Positions 52,934-60,672 of a stretch of DNA of 64,000 nt are shown here, one piece after another. The translations under genes were made by a program, and so were the position numbers. The notes under the pieces are model-generated. The model was given only the letters and a program-made list of their open reading frames with translations, had not been told where the DNA came from and ran no database searches. The stretch comes from Microbacterium sp. 70-16 (GTDB lineage Bacteria > Actinomycetota > Actinomycetes > Actinomycetales > Microbacteriaceae). Every line of letters begins with the position of its first letter. Position 1 is the stretch's first letter. Location of the stretch: assembly GCF_001898315.1 (NCBI RefSeq), contig NZ_MKTQ01000028.1, positions 234,763 to 298,762 of the forward strand. Reading direction: 5' to 3'.

Positions 52934-54466
52934 GTGACCATGGAAGACGCGCCACCATCGTCACGTCGCGCGCGCCGTGAGCAGGCTGTCGCCACCGGCG
53001 AGATCGACGCACCGACGGGCACGGGCACGGATGCCTCCGACGCTGACACCCCCGACACCGACATCCTCCGCGCGGACGACGCCGTAGCATCCGTCCTTCG
53101 ACCCACACCCACATCTGCCCCGGCCGGTCGCGTCGCTCTCGGCTGGATCGACGAGGACGCCGTCGCCGCGCGTCTCTCGCCGCAGGATCTGACCAGCTCG
53201 ACGCATCCGTACGCGGCCGCCTACCCCGACCTGCTGGCCCGCCGCCCGCGCCGTTCACCGGTGCGAGCGGGCGTCGTCGCGCCGGTGCTCGGCACGCTCG
53301 GCCTGCTCGGCGCGTACGCCGCGACGACGCTGCTGTGGCCGCTGTACGCGGTCGCACCCGCCGTGGAGACCGTCGCGATCGCCGACATCACCTCCCCTGC
53401 GACGGCCGTCGTGTGGCCGACCGAAGGCTCGGCCGCGATCGGCGTCGCCGGCTTCGACGGATCACCCGCAACGACGACGGATGCCGTGCCGATGGCGAGC
53501 ATCACGAAGCTTGTGACGGCGCTCATGATCGTCGAGGAGCTGCCGCTGTCCGTCGGCGAGAGCGGGCCTGAGTTCTCGTTCACCGCGCGCGATCGCCAGA
53601 CGTATTACAACTACCTGGCGGCCGACGAGTCGGCGCTGAATGTGCCGGTCGGGGGAACGCTGACGGAGTATCAGATGCTCCAGGGCATCCTGATCGGCTC
53701 TGCCGGAAACTACACCGACCACTTGGCGAGCACCATCTGGCCCACCGACACCGTCTTCGCCGCGGCGGCGACGAACTGGCTGTCACGGCACAATCTGACC
53801 GGCATCACCGTCGTCGAGCCGACGGGAATCGAATCGGCCAACGTCGCCGACCCCGCCTCACTCATCACCCTCGCCCGGTATGCGATGGCCGATCCGGTGA
53901 TCGCCGAAATCGTGCGCACACCGTCGGTGACCCTGCCGGGAGCCGGCGAGGTCGTCAACACGAACGACCTGCTGGCCGATCCCGAAGTCGTGGGGCTCAA
54001 GACCGGCACGCTCTACGGCGCCTACAACCTGCTCGCCGCGAAGGAGATCACCGTCGGCGACACAACCGTGCGCGTCTACGCGACGGCGCTCGCCCAGACC
54101 AGCGATGAGGCCCGCGACAGCGAGACGGCGAGGTTGCTGAGCGACGTCGCGGCCGAGGTCGCGCAACCGCGCGTCCTGCCGGCCGGCACCATCGCCGGTG
54201 TCGTGACGACCGCGTGGGGCGCGACGGCGAACATGGTGACGGATGACGAGGTGTCGCTGCTCCTGTGGAACGGCGCGACCGCCGCGGTCACGAGCGACCT
54301 CGCGCTCGGCGATGCGCGCGAGGCGAACGACACCGTCGGCTCGATCAGCACGAAGGGCCCGCTGGGCACGGCATCCACCGGCGTTCACCTCACGGCCGAC
54401 ATTCCGGGGCCGGATGCCCTCTGGCGCCTCACCCACCCACTCGAGCTCTTCGGCCTCGTCGACTGA
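52934..54466 (+). CDS. D-alanyl-D-alanine carboxypeptidase-like serine hydrolase
   Basis: SITKLV (SxxK), SAGNYTDHL (SxN), KTGTLYGAYN (KTG) motifs; N-terminal TM segment. Confidence 0.85.
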   Translation: MTMEDAPPSSRRARREQAVATGEIDAPTGTGTDASDADTPDTDILRADDAVASVLRPTPTSAPAGRVALGWIDEDAVAARLSPQDLTSSTHPYAAAYPDLLARRPRRSPVRAGVVAPVLGTLGLLGAYAATTLLWPLYAVAPAVETVAIADITSPATAVVWPTEGSAAIGVAGFDGSPATTTDAVPMASITKLVTALMIVEELPLSVGESGPEFSFTARDRQTYYNYLAADESALNVPVGGTLTEYQMLQGILIGSAGNYTDHLASTIWPTDTVFAAAATNWLSRHNLTGITVVEPTGIESANVADPASLITLARYAMADPVIAEIVRTPSVTLPGAGEVVNTNDLLADPEVVGLKTGTLYGAYNLLAAKEITVGDTTVRVYATALAQTSDEARDSETARLLSDVAAEVAQPRVLPAGTIAGVVTTAWGATANMVTDDEVSLLLWNGATAAVTSDLALGDAREANDTVGSISTKGPLGTASTGVHLTADIPGPDALWRLTHPLELFGLVD

Positions 54467-54735
54467 GCCCGCCAGCAGCCCCGCGACCGCCGGGGCACGA
54501 GTCCCGTCGACAGCAACGCGATCATCGCGCCGAGGATCACGAGCGCGCGCTTCGCACCGTGCCCGAGCGGCACGACCCGCTGCACCGACTGCCGCAGCGT
54601 GACCGCGATGATGTCGGGCGACTGCACGTAGCGCTGCAGCGGGGCCCACGGCCCCTGCACGAGCACCGCGTCGCAGGTGGCAGGCTGGAGGGTGTCGGCC
54701 GGAGCCGGCGCCTCGCCCACGACCGGAGGTCACTC

Positions 54736-55626
54736 ATGCAGCAGCGCCACATCGGAGAGTTCACCGTCTCGGCGATCGGTCTCGGCGGCATGCCGATGTC
54801 GATGAACGGCGACAATGAGTTTCCCGACCACGAGACGGCGATCGCGACCGTCCATGCCGCGCTGGATGCCGGGGTCACACTCATCGACACGGCCGATATC
54901 TACGCGCCCTCGTGGGATCTGATGGGTCACAACGAGCGGATCGTGCGGGATGCCCTGGCATCGTGGGACGGGGATCGCTCGGGCATCCTCGTGACGACCA
55001 AGGGCGGGATCACGCGCACCGCTGAGAAGGACTTCGGTCGCGACGGATCGCTCGCGTACCTGCGCAGCGCCGTCGAGCGCTCGCGCGAGAACCTCGGCGT
55101 CGACGTCATCGACCTGTACCAGTACCACCGACCCGACCGGTGGATGGTCTACGGCGAGATCATCAAGAACCTGGCGACGCTGAAATCGGAGGGACTGATC
55201 CGCGCGATCGGCATCTCGAACGCGAGCGTCGAAGAGATCGCCATCGCGCAGGAGGTGCTCGGCGAGGGCGAGCTTGTCAGCGTGCAGAACGAGTTCTCAC
55301 CGCGGCATCCGGGTAGTTACGACGAGCTGCGCTACTGCCACGATCGCGGCATCGCGTTCTTGCCGTGGAGCCCCCTGGGTGGCACGGGTGGCGGCGGCCG
55401 CACGATCGGCGAGCGGTTCGGCGTGTTCCGCCAGATCGGCGACGCGCACGGCGTGAGCCCGCAGCAGGTCGTCCTGGCGTGGGAACTGTCGCTCAGCCCC
55501 GTCGTCGTGCCGATCCCCGGCGCGCGGCGCCCGGCATCCATCACCGACTCTGCACAGGCGGCCGACCTCGCGCTGAGCGACGACGAGCTCGCCCGCTGCT
55601 CGGTCGCCGTCGGACTCGAGGTCTGA
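54736..55626 (+). CDS. aldo/keto reductase
   Basis: MQQRHIGEFTVSAIGLGGMPMSMNGDNEF...LIDTADIYAPSWDLMGHNERIVRDAL...VDVIDLYQYHRPD. Confidence 0.92.
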   Translation: MQQRHIGEFTVSAIGLGGMPMSMNGDNEFPDHETAIATVHAALDAGVTLIDTADIYAPSWDLMGHNERIVRDALASWDGDRSGILVTTKGGITRTAEKDFGRDGSLAYLRSAVERSRENLGVDVIDLYQYHRPDRWMVYGEIIKNLATLKSEGLIRAIGISNASVEEIAIAQEVLGEGELVSVQNEFSPRHPGSYDELRYCHDRGIAFLPWSPLGGTGGGGRTIGERFGVFRQIGDAHGVSPQQVVLAWELSLSPVVVPIPGARRPASITDSAQAADLALSDDELARCSVAVGLEV

Positions 55627-56962
55627 GGGGCGGCCGCGCGGGCGATGTCTGAGGCGCGGCCGCGCGCGTCAGGGCGATGGCCCGGTCAGACGCGACGGTA
55701 GGTCGCGACCATCGGGCAATCGAAGGGATCGCGTGCGGCAAGCCCCACGCGGTTGAGGTAGTCGATCACGATCGCGTAGGAGCGTCCGAGCGACGTCTCG
55801 ACATACGGCACGCCCAGCGTGGCGCACTGTTCGCGCACGATCGTCCGCGCGTGGGAGAGGTACGGGCGCGGCATGTTCGGGAACAGGTGGTGTTCAACCT
55901 GGTAGTTCAGCCCGCCCATGAGCCACGTCGCCCACCAGCCGCCGCGGATGTTGCGGGACGTGCGCACCTGCTTGCTGAAGAAGTCGAGCTTCGCATCCGG
56001 GGCGATGATCGCCATGCCCTTGTGGTTGGGCGCGAACGAGGCCCCCATGTACACACCGAAGACGGCCAGCTGGACACCCGCGAACGCGAACGCCATGCCG
56101 ATCGGTAGGAAGACGAAGACGGGGACGACGAAGATCGAGAAGCGCAGTACCAGCAGGCTGATCTCGATCCAGCGACCCTTGACCTTCTCGCGGCTGGCGA
56201 GGTGACGGAAGGCGAGCGCGTGCAAGTTGAGACCCTCGAGTGTCAGCAGCGGAAAGAACAGCCACCCCTGCCGCTTCGTGATCCACCGGCGGAGGCCGCG
56301 GGCGCTCGCGGCATCCTCATCGAGGAACGAGATCGTGTCGATCTCGATATCGGGGTCCTTGCCGACCTTGTTGGGGTTGGCGTGATGGCGGGTGTGCTTC
56401 GTTGTCCACCACGAGTAGCTCATGCCGACGACCCCGTTGGCGAGCAGGCGCGCGAGCCGGTCGTTGCCGGGTCCGGAGGAGAGGATCTGCCGGTGGGCTG
56501 CTTCGTGGCCGAGGAAGGCGACCTGCGTGAACAGGATGCCGAGGGCGCCGGCGATCAGCAGTTGGAACCAGCTGTGCCCGAACAGGATGAAACCCGTGAT
56601 GCACCCGGCGAAGCCGAGAGCGAGGGCGGTGCCGACGATCGCGTAGAACCACGGGGTACGTCGCAGCAGGCCCATCTCGCGGACGACCTGTGCGACATCG
56701 GTGAAAGCGCGGGTCAAGTGCGGGAACTCTGCTGTGCCCGCGTACGTCTGCCGGACGGGTCCGAGGCGAGCCTCGGTAAGTGACGAAGAGATGATCTGCC
56801 CCCGGATGTTCGGGGCCCTGAGGCCGAGAAGCCATGGGCTGCTGCCGATCGCTGTGGCCTACCGTACGGGCAACGACATGGCCGGCGCGGCATGAAGGCG
56901 GATTGAGGGCGAATCCTCAGGACCGCCGGCCGCCGACCACCGCCGACTCGAGGTCTGAGGGG
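55613..56962. repeat. 18-bp exact direct repeats flanking the desaturase gene
   Basis: GACTCGAGGTCTGAGGGG at 55613-55630 and 56945-56962. Confidence 0.8.
55686..56717 (-). CDS. acyl-CoA / fatty acid desaturase
   Basis: Three His boxes: GHEAAHRQ, HTRHHANPNK, NYQVEHHLFP. Confidence 0.93.
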   Translation of the reverse strand: MTRAFTDVAQVVREMGLLRRTPWFYAIVGTALALGFAGCITGFILFGHSWFQLLIAGALGILFTQVAFLGHEAAHRQILSSGPGNDRLARLLANGVVGMSYSWWTTKHTRHHANPNKVGKDPDIEIDTISFLDEDAASARGLRRWITKRQGWLFFPLLTLEGLNLHALAFRHLASREKVKGRWIEISLLVLRFSIFVVPVFVFLPIGMAFAFAGVQLAVFGVYMGASFAPNHKGMAIIAPDAKLDFFSKQVRTSRNIRGGWWATWLMGGLNYQVEHHLFPNMPRPYLSHARTIVREQCATLGVPYVETSLGRSYAIVIDYLNRVGLAARDPFDCPMVATYRRV

Positions 56963-56964
56963 GT

Positions 56965-57534
56965 CTACTGCTGCCGGGGAAGCACGGTCAGCACGCGTTG
57001 CACGTGCTCGCGGAACTCGGCCATGAAGCCGCGGAGGAACTCTTCGGTGCTCGGGTTGTGCACCGTGCCGTCGGCCGCGAAGACCTCTGGCGAGAAGGTG
57101 ATGTAGGCCTCCGGCGCGGTCATCTGGCGGGCGTTGCAGAAGCTGAGCACACCGCGCAGACTCTGCTGGGCCACCGCCGTGCCGATCTGACCGATGGATG
57201 CCCCGATGACAGCAGCGGGAATGTGGTCGAAGGAGTTCTGCCCCCACGGGCGGGAGGCCCAGTCGATCGCGTTCTTCAGGCCACCGGGGATGGAACGGTT
57301 GTATTCGGGGGTCACGAACAGCACGGCATCCGAGGTCTCGATCGCGTGCTTGAGGGCGACCGCCGCCGCCGGGTAGTCGGCGTCATAGTCCGGGCTGTAG
57401 AGCGGGAGGTCCCGGATCGGGATCTCGGTGAACTCGAGGTCGTCGGGCGCGAGTCGGATCAGCGCCGACGCGAGCACCCGGTTGATCGAGGTCGAGGAGA
57501 GGCTCCCGACGAAGTATCCGACCTTGTACGACAT
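56965..57534 (-). CDS. NADPH-dependent FMN reductase family protein
   Basis: MSYKVGYFVGSLSSTSINRVLASALIRLAP...VLFVTPEYNRSIPGGLKNAIDWASRP. Confidence 0.92.
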   Translation of the reverse strand: MSYKVGYFVGSLSSTSINRVLASALIRLAPDDLEFTEIPIRDLPLYSPDYDADYPAAAVALKHAIETSDAVLFVTPEYNRSIPGGLKNAIDWASRPWGQNSFDHIPAAVIGASIGQIGTAVAQQSLRGVLSFCNARQMTAPEAYITFSPEVFAADGTVHNPSTEEFLRGFMAEFREHVQRVLTVLPRQQ

Positions 57535-57643
57535 GTTGTTGCTCCCATCGCTGCGGTCCTGACCGGACGTGTGGCCAGTATGCGTCGCCGCCGCGCGGCG
57601 CACCAGCCCCTTGGGGTTGGACTTCGCGCGCGCGGCCCGGCAC

Positions 57644-57700
57644 GAAGTTGGCGCAACACGCGGCTACCCCCGTGGAGTTCTCGCGTGTCGCGCCAACTTC
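57644..57700. repeat. 57-bp inverted repeat
   Basis: GAAGTTGGCGCAACACGCG ... CGCGTGTCGCGCCAACTTC (19-nt arms, 1 mismatch). Confidence 0.82.
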
Positions 57701-57811
57701 TTGGCGCTGCAAGCCTCGCGCACCCTCGGCGCGTGCTTTCGAGCGACCGCTGGATACCCTGGCATCCAGCGGTGTTTTTCGCACCCGCGCGCGTGTCGTA
57801 AGATAGACGAC

Positions 57812-57902
57812 GGTGACGTGTCCGAGCGGCCGAAGGTGCAACTCTCGAAAAGTTGTGTAGGGTAACCCCCTACCGTGGGTTCAAATCCCACCGTCACCGC
57901 CA
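57812..57902 (+). tRNA. tRNA-Ser (CGA), with encoded CCA
   Basis: Acceptor GGTGACG/CGTCACC-G-CCA, anticodon stem-loop CAACT-CTCGAAA-AGTTG, long variable arm, T-loop GGGTTCAAATCCC. Confidence 0.95.
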
Positions 57903-57916
57903 GAAAAACACCATAT

Positions 57917-57981
57917 CAGCGCTCCTTTCGAGGGGCGCTGATTGGCGTTTGGGTAAAGAATGGGTATGAATTCTTTACCCA
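57917..57981. terminator. two hairpins downstream of tRNA-Ser
   Basis: CAGCGCTCC-TTTCGA-GGGGCGCTG and TGGGTAAAGAA-TGGGTATGAA-TTCTTTACCCA (11-bp perfect arms). Confidence 0.5.
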
Positions 57982-58795
57982 TTCCCGCTCGCAGAGGCCC
58001 GAGATCGCCGCCGAGGCTTCGCGTATTCCCGCCTGTCACCAGGACTTTCCTACGGCTGGCAACCCTCACTTACGGTGGGAATCTCGCCCACGGTAGGTGA
58101 CGTGCATTCGATCGGCGTGCGCCGGTGTGTTTGTTGGCCTCTCGACAGGCCACCGGCGGTCGCAGGCGTAGTCAGAATTGGCCACGCGATTGACGTACCT
58201 CGATCGGGCATCATTCCGGGCGGCTCAATCGAGCGGCCGCTCCTTTCGCCCTTGAAGATGTGACAGTCGCTCTCGCGGATGTACGGTTCACCACCGGCTA
58301 ACGACACTCCCTGAGCTGCACGCCACGCAGCCTCCTGCGCAGCGGGCGCTGCATCCTGCCGGCGTGCGGTCGAGCTCGCATCGCGAGGGTCGGGATGGTG
58401 ACTAGCGGGTTCAAGTGACGATCAGGGACTGGGCTGCACATGGCTGGTGCCCTCGCCGGCAATCATCAGCCCGCGGTCGCCGCGGCGCGAGCCCGAGGGC
58501 GACACGCGGCAATGTCCGACGCGGACTGTGTCGACACCCGCCGCGACCCGGCGCTCGTTCGCGATGAGATCCGGGGCTTCGACGTACCGTTCGTTCGAGT
58601 CCTGGGAGGCGAGTACAGGCCGATAGTCGGGGTGCAGAACATGTGAGGGCTACCTCGTCTTGGGACCGCAGAGGCCGCAGCTCGGCGCCCTTACCTCCGC
58701 GGTCGGCGCCGCCCTTTTGCCCCACACGAGCCACCCGTGCGCCTCCCGGACCCTGGCTGATTATGCCGCGAGACCGGACGGACCCCGCTACTTCA

Positions 58796-59350
58796 TTACG
58801 CCCTTCGCTTGGCGAGCCTTCGTAGTCTGATGACGGTGCCGCCAGACTCCCGCATTCGCCAGACGGCCATTTCTTCGCTGACTCCATATTGCATGGCGAG
58901 TCCAGACGGCGCGCCACCACGGATGGCGTGCGAACGGGCCGCGGCGGCGGGGATCAGGAGAGCGCCTCCGAGCTCGGCAGCCTCTCGCTCGTGCTCGGAC
59001 GACGCGCCACACTTTCCTTTCTGATCCATCCAAGATCCATTCAGACGATGCTCGCCCAAGATGTGCGCGATCTCATGGGTGAGGTCCGAGAGTATGCGTG
59101 GGGGGCTGTGGACGTGGTTGTAGAGAATCACATGACCTTCACCCTCGCGTAGGAGGGCTGCAGACCAGAGGTGGGGAGCCTCGACGGTGAAGCGTCTCAA
59201 TGCCACTGGGTCATCGGTCGCCTGCGCAAGGGACAGGACGGGGACTCCCCACAGGGCTGACCAGCGGGGCACGTCGAATGGCTCGCTGGGTGTGAGTCCT
59301 ATCTCATCTCGAACCTCGGTTGCGAGTCGGGCGAGCGCGGCCTTGTTCAC
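58796..59350 (-). CDS. ImmA/IrrE family metallo-endopeptidase
   Basis: VNKAALARLATEVRDEIGLTPSEPFDVPRWSALWGVPVLSL...LSDLTHEIAHILGEH (HExxH)...HEREAAELGGALLIPAAAA; GTG start at 59350 inferred because the longer ORF overlaps the upstream HTH gene. Confidence 0.9.
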   Translation of the reverse strand: MNKAALARLATEVRDEIGLTPSEPFDVPRWSALWGVPVLSLAQATDDPVALRRFTVEAPHLWSAALLREGEGHVILYNHVHSPPRILSDLTHEIAHILGEHRLNGSWMDQKGKCGASSEHEREAAELGGALLIPAAAARSHAIRGGAPSGLAMQYGVSEEMAVWRMRESGGTVIRLRRLAKRRA

Positions 59351-59351
59351 G

Positions 59352-59714
59352 TCAGTTTGCGGGTCGGGTGCTCCGAAGAACCTGCAGACCGGACTTGAAC
59401 ACGTTCTCGAGCAAGGTCTTGTCGGTCTCGGTGAGGTCCTTCCGGGCGCGCAGAAGCGCCGCGACCTCACTCATCAATTCCGGCTCAGACTCCGTCCGCA
59501 CGGTCGAGCCCAAGAAGTCGTCGGCCGACATCTTCAGCCACTGCGTGATTTGCACGAACGCGTCTAGGTCCGGTCGCTGCCCGTTCCGCAGCCGAGACAG
59601 TAACGAGGGACTCACTCCAATCTGACTCGCGGCTTGGCGCCATGAAATGTTCTCGGACTCGATCCTCGCGCTGAGCACGGCAGCAAGACGGCCGACATCA
59701 ATGTGGGTAGGCAT
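59352..59714 (-). CDS. XRE-family helix-turn-helix regulator
   Basis: MPTHIDVGRLAAVLSARIESENISWRQAASQIGVSPSLLSRLRNGQRPDLDAFVQITQWLKMSADDFL; next to ImmA/IrrE. Confidence 0.92.
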   Translation of the reverse strand: MPTHIDVGRLAAVLSARIESENISWRQAASQIGVSPSLLSRLRNGQRPDLDAFVQITQWLKMSADDFLGSTVRTESEPELMSEVAALLRARKDLTETDKTLLENVFKSGLQVLRSTRPAN

Positions 59715-59753
59715 GTCGCTTCTCTCTTTCTGCGATGGTACGACACCGACCTG

Positions 59754-59773
59754 GTGTTGCGCTACTGAAACAC
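59754..59773 (-). promoter_or_regulatory. candidate XRE operator site 1
   Basis: Minus-strand GTGTTTCAGTAGCGCAACAC, matching site 2 at 16 of 20 positions. Confidence 0.6.
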
Positions 59774-59787
59774 TTCCGGTACCTTGA

Positions 59788-59807
59788 GTGTTGCAGTAGC
59801 AAAACAC
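59788..59807 (+). promoter_or_regulatory. candidate XRE operator site 2
   Basis: GTGTTGCAGTAGCAAAACAC; inverted relative to site 1, centres 34 bp apart in the divergent promoter. Confidence 0.6.
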
Positions 59808-59830
59808 TGTCCCTCAAGAGAAAGGCTGTC

Positions 59831-60307
59831 ATGTCCATCACCACGCAGGACCCGCGTCACGAAGATGCGGGACGGCGCCCGAAGATCGCGATCACCATCG
59901 ATGGGGCGAGATTCACTACCCGCGATGACGACCAGGAAGCGGCCAGCCTTCTTCGCCTGGCGGGCCGTGATCCGAAGTCATGGAACCTCGCACGCCTGGT
60001 GCCCAGCGGCGAGCCGCAGCGGTTCAAGGACGGCAAGGTCATCGATCTCCGCGACGGCGATGCCTTCATCTCCGTCAAGCAGCGCGTCGAGTTGACCATC
60101 GTGATCGATGGCGAGTCCTTCACCACGAAGGATGATGATCAAGAAGCGGCCGCGCTGCTTCGCCTGGCAGGACTCAACCCGAACGAGTACGACCTCGCTC
60201 GAGTCCGCGACGGCGAAGAGCCGAAGGTCTACAAGGACACCAAGATCGTTGAGCTCCGCGACGGCGATGTCTTCGTCTCGGTGAAGCAGAGCAGCCCGGT
60301 CGCCTGA
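59831..60307 (+). CDS. tandem ubiquitin-like (multiubiquitin) domain protein
   Basis: Two related beta-grasp-like repeats: KIAITIDGARFTTRDDDQEAASLLRLAGRDPKSWNLARLVPSGEPQRFKDGKVIDLRDGDAFISVKQ and ELTIVIDGESFTTKDDDQEAAALLRLAGLNPNEYDLARVRDGEEPKVYKDTKIVELRDGDVFVSVKQ; first gene of an Ubl/E2/E1-JAB operon. Confidence 0.87.
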   Translation: MSITTQDPRHEDAGRRPKIAITIDGARFTTRDDDQEAASLLRLAGRDPKSWNLARLVPSGEPQRFKDGKVIDLRDGDAFISVKQRVELTIVIDGESFTTKDDDQEAAALLRLAGLNPNEYDLARVRDGEEPKVYKDTKIVELRDGDVFVSVKQSSPVA

Positions 60308-60672
60308 TGGATGCCCAGGTCAGCTCCCCCGTCGCCGCGTTCATTGCGGACCTCGCCGAGCAAGGTATTCATGCGCGAGTAAACGGACCCGCTGTGGTCT
60401 ACGAGGTTGTCGCGGTGACGGGGGCGCTGGCAGGTCAGTCCGTCTCGACCGCTGTGAGCATCAATGAGCTAGGGGGGTGGCCCGCGGCGCCGCCGCACTG
60501 GATTCATTTTCCGGCGAACGTGCAGTTCGCTTCCACGAACACCGACCTCATCGACTGTTTAGAGGGCTGGACGCGACATTCTCGAGACATCGGGAACTGG
60601 AGTATGGACCGGCCTGCGATAGCCAACTGGCTTGCGCATGTGCGGGGAGTCCTAGGAGGGGTATCGGCATGA
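60307..60672 (+). CDS. E2-like (prokaryotic E2 family E-type) protein
   Basis: 121 aa; PPHWIHFP...F.STNTD...CLEGWTRHSRDIGNW...WLAHVRGVL pattern; TGATG overlap with the Ubl gene; ATGA overlap with E1-JAB gene; single Cys (C84). Confidence 0.8.
   Translation: MDAQVSSPVAAFIADLAEQGIHARVNGPAVVYEVVAVTGALAGQSVSTAVSINELGGWPAAPPHWIHFPANVQFASTNTDLIDCLEGWTRHSRDIGNWSMDRPAIANWLAHVRGVLGGVSA

Noticed and set aside
57903-58800. Phage integrase gene adjacent to tRNA-Ser
   Set aside because: No frame shows tyrosine or serine recombinase motifs; at most degraded sequence.
58411-58920. 169-aa minus ORF downstream of the tRNA
   Set aside because: Composition resembles an out-of-frame reading; overlaps the ImmA/IrrE gene end and has no recognisable domain.
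58796-59807. Complete XRE-ImmA/IrrE pair interpreted as a toxin-antitoxin (RES/Xre or HigBA type)
   Set aside because: The second gene carries HExxH and an ImmA/IrrE context rather than a RES or RelE-like toxin fold; the divergent Ubl operon suggests a regulatory pair.
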